Source of the DNA: Couchioplanes caeruleus
Lineage (GTDB): Bacteria > Actinomycetota > Actinomycetes > Mycobacteriales > Micromonosporaceae
Assembly: GCF_003751945.1 (NCBI RefSeq)
Contig: NZ_RJKL01000001.1
Span: forward strand, 1,860,001-1,924,000
Reading direction: 5' to 3'
Length of the DNA stretch: 64,000 nucleotides
Both the position numbers and the translations under genes were made by a program. A model generated the notes under the pieces. The model was not told the DNA's origin and ran no database searches. It saw only the letters and a list, made by a program, of their open reading frames with translations. Positions 1-7,911 of this stretch are shown here, in pieces (within the stretch, counting starts at the first letter, position 1; each line of letters opens with the position of its first letter).

Positions 1-91
1 CGGTCAGGATGGCGAGCGACCGCAGCACCCGTCGGCGGGCCGCCTCCTGCAACGTCAGGGCGGCGACGGCGAACACTGTACGGACGGTCAT
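1..91 (-). CDS. ABC transporter permease, N-terminal fragment
   Basis: Only the first 30 codons lie in the window and the gene continues beyond base 1. The start is an ATG at 91, whose bases overlap the TGA stop of the upstream ATPase gene (ATGA). The visible peptide begins MTVRTVFAVAALTLQEAARR, which resembles the cytoplasmic start of ABC-2-type permeases just before the first membrane helix. With the ATPase next door it should form an exporter or membrane-remodelling ABC complex. The substrate cannot be inferred from this fragment. Confidence 0.6.
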   Translation of the reverse strand, partial: MTVRTVFAVAALTLQEAARRRVLRSLAILT

Positions 92-1098
92 CGGTGCTCC
101 TCGCTGGGACCGGTACGAAGAATGTCCAGCAGCCGTTCCTCCAGGCTGATCCGCGCCGGCTCGACCGCGTGGACGCGCACGCCCAGGGCGACGAGGTCGG
201 CCACGAGCTCGGGCACGGTCGCGTGATCCGGCTCGGCGGGCAGGTCGACGGTGAACGCGTCACCGCTGCGCGTGAGCCTGCCGACGGCCGCCAGCCTGGC
301 CTCCGCCGCAGCGCTGACCGCGCCGAGCCGCAGCCGCAGCTCCCGCCCGCCGAGCAGTTCCTCGAGGGTGCCGGAGGCGGCGACCTGGCCCTTGTCGAGG
401 ATCACCACCCGGTCGCAGACGCGCTCCACTTCGCCGATGAGGTGGGAATTGAGCAGCACGGCCACCCCACGCGCCTTGAGCATGAGCAGCAGATCCCGCA
501 CATCGGCCCGGCCGATCGGGTCCAGGGCGCTGGTCGGCTCGTCGAGGACGACGAGTTCCGGGCGAGCCACCAGGGCGACGGCCATCCCCAGGCGCTGTTG
601 CATGCCCTTGGAGAAGCCGCCGACCCGGTCCCCGGCGCGGTCGGCCAGCCCGACGGTGCCCAGGCACTCGCGCTGTTCGGCGGCCGGCACCGCGGCCCCC
701 GACAGCCGGACGTGCAGGGCCAGCACCTCCGCGGCGGTGAGCCACGGCTGATAGCGGAAGAGCTCGGGCAGGTAGCCGACGCGGGCCCGGGCCTGCGGCT
801 CGCCCGACGGGCGGCCGAGCAGCAGCACCTCCCCGGCGTCGGGCCGGACTAGACCGAGCAGGATCTTGATGACGCTGGTCTTGCCCGCCCCGTTGGGCCC
901 GAGCAGACCCAGCACCTCACCCCGGCCCACGGTGAACGAGACACCGTCGACCGCGGTCCGCCGCCGGTACCGTTTGCGCAGGCCGGAGCACCACACGGCC
1001 GGCGCCGGGGGCAGCTCGGTGAGCAACTGCCGCGCGGCGTCGAGGGAGGACGCGCCGCCGGAGGGCGAGGCCCCGGCGGGCGCGGTGGGGCCCGTCAT
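88..1098 (-). CDS. ABC transporter ATP-binding protein
   Basis: A single nucleotide-binding domain of about 336 residues that should couple ATP hydrolysis to the permease encoded just downstream. Walker A (GPNGAGKT), the signature region (FSKGMQQRLG) and Walker B with its catalytic Glu (LVVLDEPT) are all present. The C-terminal 90 residues form the accessory region typical of CcmA/NosF-like ABC-2 ATPases. The ATG at 1098 overlaps the anti-sigma stop codon (ATGA), so translation is probably coupled. A GTG at 1107 in the same frame, with a G-rich sequence upstream, is an alternative start. The gene lies in an apparent operon of ECF sigma, anti-sigma, ATPase and permease, so it is probably controlled by that sigma factor or by envelope stress. 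Confidence 0.85.
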   Translation of the reverse strand: MTGPTAPAGASPSGGASSLDAARQLLTELPPAPAVWCSGLRKRYRRRTAVDGVSFTVGRGEVLGLLGPNGAGKTSVIKILLGLVRPDAGEVLLLGRPSGEPQARARVGYLPELFRYQPWLTAAEVLALHVRLSGAAVPAAEQRECLGTVGLADRAGDRVGGFSKGMQQRLGMAVALVARPELVVLDEPTSALDPIGRADVRDLLLMLKARGVAVLLNSHLIGEVERVCDRVVILDKGQVAASGTLEELLGGRELRLRLGAVSAAAEARLAAVGRLTRSGDAFTVDLPAEPDHATVPELVADLVALGVRVHAVEPARISLEERLLDILRTGPSEEHR

Positions 1099-2204
1099 CG
1101 GCTCCACCGCATCCCCCGGGCCACACCCAGCACCTCGTCGGCGCTGAGCGAACCGGCCACCGCGGTGACGACGCCGTCGTCCACCCAGACCACGGCGGCC
1201 ATCACACCGTCGCGCGAGGCGAGCACCGTGGCCGGCCTCCCGTTGACGTCGGCGGTGGAACTCGTCATCTCCTCGACCGCCATGAACAGCGGCAGCGTCG
1301 TCCCGTCTGCGGAGAAGGTCCGCAACTGCGACGCGACATTCTCCGGCAGCAGGGGCAGCGAGAGCAGATAGTCGCGGGCCGTCTCGAACGGCACGCCCGA
1401 GGAGTACGCGGTCGGCGCGACCGCGCGCGCCACGACCAGGGCCGGCACGGGGCGGCCCTGCGACCAGATCGCGGCGTACCCGGGACCGGCGGACAGCCGG
1501 AACCGGGTGCCGTCGAGGCCGGCCGGAGGCGGCGGCAGCGTCTGGCCCGCGGCCGCGGCGGTCTGCGCGGCCTTCTCCGCGGAATAGGTGAACACCGCGT
1601 TGGCCCGGGCGCCGACACGGTACGTCGGTTCGCCCGAGACGCCGCGGGGCAGCGCGCCCATCTGCGGGACGGACAATCCGGTGATCTTCTCCGCCTCCGC
1701 GGCGTCGTCGACCCCGCGGAGGCTGATCTTCTCGGTCACCTGCACCTCGCCGAAGGCGGACAGGTCGGGCAGCTTCACCAGGTCGGCCTCGGGGGCGGTG
1801 ACCGGAGCGATCTTCTCGGCACGGAAGATCGGCAACCAGTCGGCGGCGGCCGCGGCCCCGGCCCCGGCCAGCAGCGCGACGACTCCCACCACGGCGATGA
1901 CCGGGCTACGCAGCGCCGTGTGCCAGCGACGGCCCGCGGCCGTGGCGGGTCCCCGCCGACTTCCCTCGCCGGAGACGGCCTGGGATTCCCCCGAGACCGC
2001 CCGGGACAGGCGCTCCCACCCCGCGTCGACGTCGACGGCCGGCGCGACGTGCAGCGCCGCGCCGGTGACCGCCGCGTCCTGCTGGGCGGCGGCCAGGCCG
2101 GCAAGGCAGGCCGGACAGCCCGCCACGTGCTCGCGGTCGGCCTGGGCGACACCTGCCGGCTCGTCCACGAGCCGGCGCAGGATGCCGTCAGTCGGATGAC
2201 GCAT
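1095..2204 (-). CDS. zinc-finger anti-sigma factor with large extracytoplasmic domain
   Basis: The 369-residue protein begins with a ZAS-type zinc-binding motif, H26-x3-C30-x2-C33 (HVAGCPAC), the hallmark of anti-sigma factors that hold an ECF sigma factor inactive. One membrane helix follows at about residues 105-125. About 240 residues are predicted outside the membrane; that part is much longer than in minimal RsrA-type proteins and could be a sensor domain. The gene overlaps the 3' end of the sigma gene by 17 bases, the usual sigma/anti-sigma order. By context it restrains the sigma factor at 2188-2706 until an envelope signal is sensed. The ligand or signal is unknown. Confidence 0.82.
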   Translation of the reverse strand: MRHPTDGILRRLVDEPAGVAQADREHVAGCPACLAGLAAAQQDAAVTGAALHVAPAVDVDAGWERLSRAVSGESQAVSGEGSRRGPATAAGRRWHTALRSPVIAVVGVVALLAGAGAAAAADWLPIFRAEKIAPVTAPEADLVKLPDLSAFGEVQVTEKISLRGVDDAAEAEKITGLSVPQMGALPRGVSGEPTYRVGARANAVFTYSAEKAAQTAAAAGQTLPPPPAGLDGTRFRLSAGPGYAAIWSQGRPVPALVVARAVAPTAYSSGVPFETARDYLLSLPLLPENVASQLRTFSADGTTLPLFMAVEEMTSSTADVNGRPATVLASRDGVMAAVVWVDDGVVTAVAGSLSADEVLGVARGMRWSR

Positions 2205-2706
2205 GACGGATCAACTCCTCGCGTAGAGCGGACTCGGCGCGCCGCACGGTGGTGCCCACGCTGCCGGACGAAAGATCAAGAGCGGCCGCCACCTCGGCAT
2301 AACTGAGGCCGCTGTGCCGCAACACCAGGGCGATGGCCTGCCGGCGGGGCAACCGCGCCAACGCCGCCCGCACCCGCCGGCGCTCGTCGAGCGTCACCAC
2401 GGCGTCGGCGACGTCCCCCGCGACGACGTCCTCCACCCCGGCGGACTCTTCCCGAGCAGCGCGGCGGCGGCCGGACCGGAGATGGTTGAGCGCGGTGTGC
2501 GCCGCGGCGACGGAGAGCCACCCCATCGCCTCACCCGCGGGCACCGACGACCGGGCGAAACTCAGGAACACCTCCTGAGCCACGTCCTCGGCCTCGTCCC
2601 GCGATCCCAGCACCCGGGCGGCGACCCCCACGACCCGCGGATAGGCCGAGCGGAAGACCACCTCGAGATCACCCCGGAAGCCCCCCGGCCGCGGCAGAGT
2701 CGTCAC
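2188..2706 (-). CDS. ECF-family RNA polymerase sigma factor
   Basis: This encodes a region 2/region 4 sigma factor of about 172 residues. Region 2 is seen in FRSAYPRVVGVAARVLG followed by SRDEAEDVAQEVFLSF. Region 4 is seen in LSYAEVAAALDLSSGSVGTT, a helix-turn-helix. I chose the GTG at 2706, preceded by an AAGGAC-like site. The frame remains open to 2856, but that upstream stretch has only about 68 percent G/C at third positions, against about 90 percent or more inside the gene, and it lacks recognisable sigma sequence. An ATG at 2820 is the next alternative. The cognate anti-sigma gene overlaps its 3' end. It probably autoregulates this operon. Confidence 0.85.
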   Translation of the reverse strand: MTTLPRPGGFRGDLEVVFRSAYPRVVGVAARVLGSRDEAEDVAQEVFLSFARSSVPAGEAMGWLSVAAAHTALNHLRSGRRRAAREESAGVEDVVAGDVADAVVTLDERRRVRAALARLPRRQAIALVLRHSGLSYAEVAAALDLSSGSVGTTVRRAESALREELIRHASSD

Positions 2707-2877
2707 GGCACCGCCGTCCTTCCGTTGCGCCCGCCCGGTCACCCCACCGCGACCACCCGCGGCCAGAACCGCCGCCGGCGATGAACCCCGGCGCCCGGCA
2801 AGCTCGGCTTCTTCCTCCATATCTTCGAAGCACCGCCGAGCCCCCGTATGTGACACCGCGGCATTACCCGGGGCTGG

Positions 2878-3924
2878 TCAGCAGCGTTCGGAGAGGGCCC
2901 GGGTGATGAGGGCGGCCGGGACGTAGAGACCTCGGCGCAGGGCTCGGGCCGCCGCCAGGTGGTGGGAGGTGGCGTGGAGCTTGGTCTGGATCTTGTGGAT
3001 GCAGTCCGCCAGTAGGGGGGTGCTGGTGCCCAGGGTCGCGGCGATCCGAATGTGCGGCCATCCCTCGATCAGCAGGCCGAGGATCTCGAGCTCCTCGCGA
3101 CACAGCCCGTACGGGTACGGCGCCGGGGAGAGCAGGACGACCTTGCGCAGATAGCCGGGTGGCTCCGGGGGGCAGTTGAGGACGCTGACCCGGAACAGAT
3201 CGGTCTCGGCGTCCGTGTTGTCGTCAGCCGGGCACAGGAAGGTGGCGAGAGGGTTCTCGGCGGACGCGGGGGTGGTTGCCGCCGTGATCAGGGGGGTGCC
3301 GAGGCGCAGCAGCGGGTGTCCGGGCAGGCCGCTCAGCGGTGCCGTGGTGCCGGCCCGGGTGAGGGCCACTCCGGCGATCGCGTCACTGACCAGCGCGGCG
3401 ATGGCGCTGACCGTACGCAGCGGGTCGATCGCGTGGGCTATCCACGGCCCGGCGTGGTCCAGCAGGGCGACCGCCTCCTCGGTGGCCGGTGTCGGGTCGG
3501 CGCTCTGGGTGCCCGCGACGCCGAGATACCGGCCGTCGCGGGTGAACAGGCCCGCGCCCAGGCCTTCGCGGAGTCCCGCCGGATACATGCATCGCGACCA
3601 CGTCGGCAGCGTCTCGGCGGGTACGGGCAGGTCGCACAGCCGTACGGGCGGACGCGGACCCAGCAGTCCGGCCCGCTCGACGTCCTCGCTGAACTGCGGC
3701 GCCTCCAGGGCCTGGGACACCGCGGCGCTGTAGCCGTGTCTCAGCAGCGGCGCCTGGAGCCGGCGTTCCGGGTCGAAGACGGTGACGAGGACGGCGTCGC
3801 ACGGCGTGATCCGCCGCAGCGGCTCCACGAGCGCCTCGGCCCGCTCGGTGGGGCCACCCGGCATCAGCGCGATCTCGACGATCTCATCCAGCAACGCTGC
3901 GCCGGCGGCGGACAAGGGCACCAT
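2878..3924 (-). CDS. LuxR-type transcriptional regulator with GAF-like sensor region
   Basis: A protein of about 348 residues. The N-terminal two thirds resemble a divergent GAF/PAS-type sensor (DAVLVTVFDPERRLQAPLLR, then GLGAGLFTRDGRYLGVAG). The last 60 residues form a LuxR-like helix-turn-helix (REELEILGLLIEGWPHIRIA, then a recognition helix near TPLLADCIHKIQTKL). The ATG at 3924 has a GAAGAGAG site upstream. The frame extends to 4161, but the extra residues are low-complexity, so I discard them. It is divergent from the flavoprotein oxidase at 4209, which makes that gene a plausible target. The HTH lacks some canonical LuxR residues, so DNA binding is inferred. Confidence 0.7.
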   Translation of the reverse strand: MVPLSAAGAALLDEIVEIALMPGGPTERAEALVEPLRRITPCDAVLVTVFDPERRLQAPLLRHGYSAAVSQALEAPQFSEDVERAGLLGPRPPVRLCDLPVPAETLPTWSRCMYPAGLREGLGAGLFTRDGRYLGVAGTQSADPTPATEEAVALLDHAGPWIAHAIDPLRTVSAIAALVSDAIAGVALTRAGTTAPLSGLPGHPLLRLGTPLITAATTPASAENPLATFLCPADDNTDAETDLFRVSVLNCPPEPPGYLRKVVLLSPAPYPYGLCREELEILGLLIEGWPHIRIAATLGTSTPLLADCIHKIQTKLHATSHHLAAARALRRGLYVPAALITRALSERC

Positions 3925-4053
3925 GACGCTCTCTTCCCAATGGCCCCCGCTCCAGATATATGCCACACCATAGAGCGATTTAGCTCCGGCGAAAGATCGG
4001 GACGGGAGACTGACACCACGACCTGGCCGTTCGGACACCGGGAGGTGCCTGAA

Positions 4054-4082
4054 CCGCCCGCCGGTGGACCACCGGCGGGCGG
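4054..4082. terminator. 14-bp perfect inverted repeat in a divergent promoter region
   Basis: The arms CCGCCCGCCGGTGG (4054-4067) and CCACCGGCGGGCGG (4069-4082) are perfectly complementary and separated by one base. It would form a very stable hairpin or cruciform. It lies between two divergent genes, where no transcript obviously ends, so a classical terminator role is not assured. It could be an attenuator in the leader of the oxidase gene or a protein-binding palindrome. Confidence 0.45.
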
Positions 4083-4208
4083 GGTGTCGCAGCGTTACAG
4101 CAGAAGGAGAACCCGAGCCGCTTGCCGACGTTGACGTCCTGAGATCACGCCGAGGACGCAAACGGGGAGCATTCTTGGGTGGTATGGCCTATATGCGAGG
4201 ATTTCGCC

Positions 4209-5708
4209 ATGCCGATGTCACGCCGCGCCATCATCCGAGCCGGTGCCGCCGGTCTCGCCGCCGCAGCCCTGCCGGCCTCGGCGACAGCCGCTGAGAAGGC
4301 CGCAGGAACGGCCGCCGGAAAGGCCGCGGGCCGTACGGGACCGACCCCCGCGGACTGGCGGGCGCTGGACGCCTCCCTCGACGGCACGGTCGAGCTGCCC
4401 GGCACGGGCTCCTACGAGGCCGCCCGCCGCCTCGCCGATCCCCGCTTCGACGGCGTCCGCCCGCCCGCGGTCGTGCGCTGCGCGACCGGCGCCGACGTCA
4501 CCGAGGTCGTGCGGTTCGCGCGCCGGATGAGGCTGCCGGTGGTGCCCCGCGGCGGTGGCCACTCGTACGTCGGCGCGTCGACCACCCGGACCGGAGTCGT
4601 CCTCGACCTGCGCCGCCTCGACGCCGTGGCGTACGACGCCGCGACTCGCGGCGCCACGATCGGCGGCGGCGCACGGCTGATCGACGTCTACAACCGGCTC
4701 GGCGCGTACGGGGTGGCGATCCCGTCCGGCTCGTGCGGCAGCGTGGGCGTCGGCGGCATCACCCTCGGCGGCGGGATCGGCATGGCCGCCTCGGCGTACG
4801 GGCTGACCTGCGACGTGGTCACCGCCGCGGAGGTGGTGACCGCCGACGGCCGGCGCCGCACCGTGGACGCCACCCGGGAACCGGACCTCTTCTGGGCCCT
4901 GCGCGGCGCCGGAGGCGGGCAGTTCGGCGTGGTCACCGCCTGGCGCATGCGCACCCATCGGGCGACGCCGGTCGGCAGGTTCGTGCTCACGTACCCCTGG
5001 AGCGACGCCGCCCGGGCCGCCGCCGGCTGGCAGGCCCGGCTGGCGGTCGCGCCGGACGAGACCTGGTCGTCGTGCCAGTTCGCCGCCGACGCGCGCGGGC
5101 GGCTGTCCGTCCGCATCGCCGGTGTCGTGCTCGACGGCGACGCGGACGCCGAGGTGGCGGCCATCGTCCGGGCGATCGGGCGGGAGCCGCGGTCCGCGGC
5201 GCTACACCGCCGCCCCTACCTGCAGGTGGTGCACGACCGGGCGGGCTGCACCGACGCCGCGTCCTGCGCGGCCCGGTCCACCGAGCTGGTCGGCAGCGAG
5301 ATCTTCCGGCGCGTGCTGCCGGCTGCGGGTGTGGCGGCGCTGCTGGCCACCGTGGAGCGTCGTGCCCGGCAGCGCCGTCCGGGGATGGCGAAGCTCAAGC
5401 GGATGACCGGCGCGCTGGGGCGGGTCAGGCCCGATGCCACCGCCTTCGCCTGGCGGGGCGCGTACACGATGCTGCAGTGGCTCGTCGACTCCCCCACCGC
5501 CGACGCGGCGACGGTGGCGGACGCCTACCGGTGGATCGACGGAGGGCATCGCGCGATGGCGCGGTGGTCGGCCGGTCGCTACGTCAACTACGTCGAGCCG
5601 GACCCGGCGCTGCTCCCCCTCTACCACGGTGGACAGCTTGCCCGGCTGCGCCGCATCCGGGCCGCCGTCGACCCGCAGCGGCTGTTCCGGTCGCCGTATG
5701 CGATCTGA
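4209..5708 (+). CDS. Tat-exported FAD-linked oxidase (berberine-bridge/GOOX type)
   Basis: This is a 499-residue oxidoreductase with an FAD_binding_4 (PCMH) domain and a C-terminal BBE segment (YVNYVEPDPALLPLYHGGQ). It probably oxidises a sugar, alcohol or natural-product substrate with O2. The N-terminus MPMSRRAIIRAGAAGLAAAA carries a twin Arg and a hydrophobic stretch, so Tat export of a folded flavoprotein is likely. The covalent-FAD His lies in RGGGHSYVG. The Cys of SGSCGSVGVGG matches the position that makes a second covalent bond in bicovalent family members. The ATG at 4209 has GAGG eight bases upstream, and an ATG at 4215 is possible. The longer GTG start at 4179 has no support. Confidence 0.85.
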   Translation: MPMSRRAIIRAGAAGLAAAALPASATAAEKAAGTAAGKAAGRTGPTPADWRALDASLDGTVELPGTGSYEAARRLADPRFDGVRPPAVVRCATGADVTEVVRFARRMRLPVVPRGGGHSYVGASTTRTGVVLDLRRLDAVAYDAATRGATIGGGARLIDVYNRLGAYGVAIPSGSCGSVGVGGITLGGGIGMAASAYGLTCDVVTAAEVVTADGRRRTVDATREPDLFWALRGAGGGQFGVVTAWRMRTHRATPVGRFVLTYPWSDAARAAAGWQARLAVAPDETWSSCQFAADARGRLSVRIAGVVLDGDADAEVAAIVRAIGREPRSAALHRRPYLQVVHDRAGCTDAASCAARSTELVGSEIFRRVLPAAGVAALLATVERRARQRRPGMAKLKRMTGALGRVRPDATAFAWRGAYTMLQWLVDSPTADAATVADAYRWIDGGHRAMARWSAGRYVNYVEPDPALLPLYHGGQLARLRRIRAAVDPQRLFRSPYAI

Positions 5709-5731
5709 CGCCGCGCGGCGGCGGGCGTCAG
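5705..5731. terminator. bidirectional terminator hairpin between convergent genes
   Basis: The arms CTGACGCC (5705-5712) and GGCGTCAG (5724-5731) form a stem between the convergent oxidase and universal stress protein genes. The stop codon of each gene lies inside one arm: TGA at 5706-5708 and its mirror at 5728-5730. There is no T-tract, as is common in actinobacteria. Confidence 0.5.
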
Positions 5732-6534
5732 CGGGCGATCAGGACCGGGCAGTCGGCGCGTTCCAGCAGCCGCGTCCCGGCGGCGCCGAGCATGACCCCC
5801 TCGAAGCCGTGCCGGCGCGGCCCCACCACCACTAGCCGGGCCTGCCGGGAGCGTTCCACCAGCACCTTGCCGGGATCGCCGCCGGTGAACTCGCGGGCTG
5901 CCGGCACGCCGGGGAACCGCCGGCGCCACGGGTCGAGCAGGTCGTCGAGATCGTCGCCCAGCGTCTCCGCGGCGGACGGGCCGGGCCGGCGGGCGCCGTC
6001 CTGCGCGGTGACCGCCAGCACCGGGGCGCCGCGCAGTGCGGCCTCCTCGAAGGCCCGGCCGATGATCGGCGCGGCGATGCTGCCGTCCTCGCCCACACCG
6101 ACGACCACCGGGCCGGCGTCCGGGCCGGAGCGGCCGCGCACGACGACCACCGAGCCCTTGGCCCGGGTGGCCACCTGGGTGCGTACCGATCCGTGCGGGA
6201 GCCCGGGGAGACCGCTGCCCGGCCGGCTGCCGACGACCAGGAGGGCGGCCTCCTCGGCGGCGTGCAGCAGCACCGGCACCGCGTAGCCGGGCAGCGCCAG
6301 GACGCGGACCTCGATGTCGGGGGCGATCGCGCGGGCCTGGGTCACCGCGGTGTGCAGGATGCCGGCCGCCGCTTCCTCGTCCGCCGTGGACCGGGCAGTC
6401 GGGGACTTCCGGTGATGCGCGGTCACCACGCGCAGGTCGGCACCGCGGAGCCGGGTCTCGGCCGCGGCCCACCGCACCGCCGCGACCGCGCCGGCGGAAC
6501 CGTCGACGCCGACCACTATCCGAGTCTTGACCAT
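5728..6534 (-). CDS. tandem universal stress protein (UspA family)
   Basis: The 268-residue protein contains two UspA domains. The first starts at TRIVVGVDGSAGAVAAVRWA and ends near GSRPGSGLPGLPHGSVRTQV. The second starts at VVVGVGEDGSIAAPIIGRAF and ends with GAAGTRLLERADCPVLIAR. ATP-binding Usp proteins carry a G-2x-G-9x-G(S/T) motif. The first domain shows a good version, the second a degenerate one (GPRRHGFEGVMLGAAG). The ATG at 6534 has a near-perfect AGGAGG five bases upstream; the frame open to 6585 is not needed. Such proteins act in the cytoplasm during stress, starvation or hypoxia. The gene is monocistronic here. Confidence 0.88.
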   Translation of the reverse strand: MVKTRIVVGVDGSAGAVAAVRWAAAETRLRGADLRVVTAHHRKSPTARSTADEEAAAGILHTAVTQARAIAPDIEVRVLALPGYAVPVLLHAAEEAALLVVGSRPGSGLPGLPHGSVRTQVATRAKGSVVVVRGRSGPDAGPVVVGVGEDGSIAAPIIGRAFEEAALRGAPVLAVTAQDGARRPGPSAAETLGDDLDDLLDPWRRRFPGVPAAREFTGGDPGKVLVERSRQARLVVVGPRRHGFEGVMLGAAGTRLLERADCPVLIAR

Positions 6535-6750
6535 GGTCGCCTCCTGGCGAGTCGCAGGGTCAGCCGTCGCCGCCGCCCGAGGCACGGCGGCACAGCCTCA
6601 GATTCACCCTCCCCGGCACGGTTGGCAAGACGCGGCATCCCGCATCCCCGGCGAGGTGATTAGGCACCGTGTGCCAGAAGTTCATTTTTCGCCTCGCCGC
6701 CGTCAAGAAACAGGAGGCTACATTCCCGAAACAACCATCGAGGAGGTTCC

Positions 6751-7911
6751 ATGGATCGGCGCACGATGTTACGAGCGACCGTGGTGGGTACGGCAGCGGT
6801 GGCTCTGCCGTTCACCGCCTGGTCGGCGGCGTACGGGGCACCGGCGCAGAATGCTGTCGGGCCGTACGGCCCGCTTCTTCCCCCGGACGCCAACGGCATC
6901 CAACTGCCGGCCGGGTTCACAAGTACGGTCGTCGCGCGCTCCCGGCAGACGGTGCCGGGAACGTCATATGTGTGGCACGACGCCCCCGACGGCGGCGCGG
7001 TCTTCGCGAACGGCACCGGGTGGATCTACGTCTCGAACTCCGAGGTCACCGCGTTCGCCGGCGGTGGCGCCTCGCGGATCCTGTTCTCCTCGTCCGGGGC
7101 GGTCGTCGGCGCGTCCCGCATCCTCTCCGGCACCAATGTGAACTGTGCCGGCGGCAAGACGCCCTGGAACACCTGGCTGTCCTGCGAGGAGGTGTCGCGG
7201 GGCCGGGTGTACGAGACTTATCCCCTGGGCGGCGCGGCGGTCGCCCGGCTCGCGATGGGACGCTTCAAGCACGAGGCCGCGGCCGCGGACCCGGTACGGA
7301 AGGTCATCTACCTCACCGAGGACGAGTCGGACGGCAAGTTCTACCGCTTCGTCCCGACGACCTGGGGAGACCTGTCCGCGGGCACGCTGGAGGTGATGCG
7401 GGCCGGCACGGCCACCTCGGGCACCTTCACCTGGGCCCGGGTCCCCGACCCCGACGGATCACCCCTGGCGACCCGCCGCCAGGTCTCCGGCGCGAAGACG
7501 TTCAACGGCGGCGAGGGCTGCCACTACGCCGACGACACGGTCTGGTTCACCACCAAGGGCGACAACCGGATCTGGCAGGTCAACCTGACCGCGGGCACCT
7601 ACGAGCTCGCCTACGACGACGACCTGGTCAACCCGGGCCCCGCGCCGCTGACCGGCGTGGACAACATCACCGGTACCGCGGGTGGCGACCTCTACGTCGC
7701 CGAGGACGGCGGCACCATGGACATCTGCCTGATCACGCCCGACGACAAGGTCTCGGTGTTCCTGCGGGTGACCGGCCACAACGGCTCCGAGATCACCGGT
7801 CCCGCCTTCACCCCGGCCGGGGACCGCCTCTACTTCTCCTCGCAGCGGGGCACCAGCGGGCTGTCGTCCGGCGGGATCACGTACTGCGTCACCGGGCCGT
7901 TCCGGCGGTAG
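6751..7911 (+). CDS. secreted PhoX-like (DUF839) beta-propeller protein
   Basis: A 386-residue protein with an N-terminal MDRRTMLRATVVGTAAVALP segment: an Arg pair and a hydrophobic core resembling a Tat signal. The mature part matches the PhoX/DUF839 propeller family, for example NTWLSCEEVSRGRVYE, FKHEAAAADPVRKVIYLTED and YVAEDGGTMDICLITP. PhoX phosphatases need Ca and Fe for phosphate-ester hydrolysis, but this protein is much shorter than classical PhoX. Enzymatic activity is therefore uncertain. GAGGAGG precedes the ATG. Its 3' end overlaps the convergent GGDEF gene by 23 bases. Confidence 0.75.
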   Translation: MDRRTMLRATVVGTAAVALPFTAWSAAYGAPAQNAVGPYGPLLPPDANGIQLPAGFTSTVVARSRQTVPGTSYVWHDAPDGGAVFANGTGWIYVSNSEVTAFAGGGASRILFSSSGAVVGASRILSGTNVNCAGGKTPWNTWLSCEEVSRGRVYETYPLGGAAVARLAMGRFKHEAAAADPVRKVIYLTEDESDGKFYRFVPTTWGDLSAGTLEVMRAGTATSGTFTWARVPDPDGSPLATRRQVSGAKTFNGGEGCHYADDTVWFTTKGDNRIWQVNLTAGTYELAYDDDLVNPGPAPLTGVDNITGTAGGDLYVAEDGGTMDICLITPDDKVSVFLRVTGHNGSEITGPAFTPAGDRLYFSSQRGTSGLSSGGITYCVTGPFRR

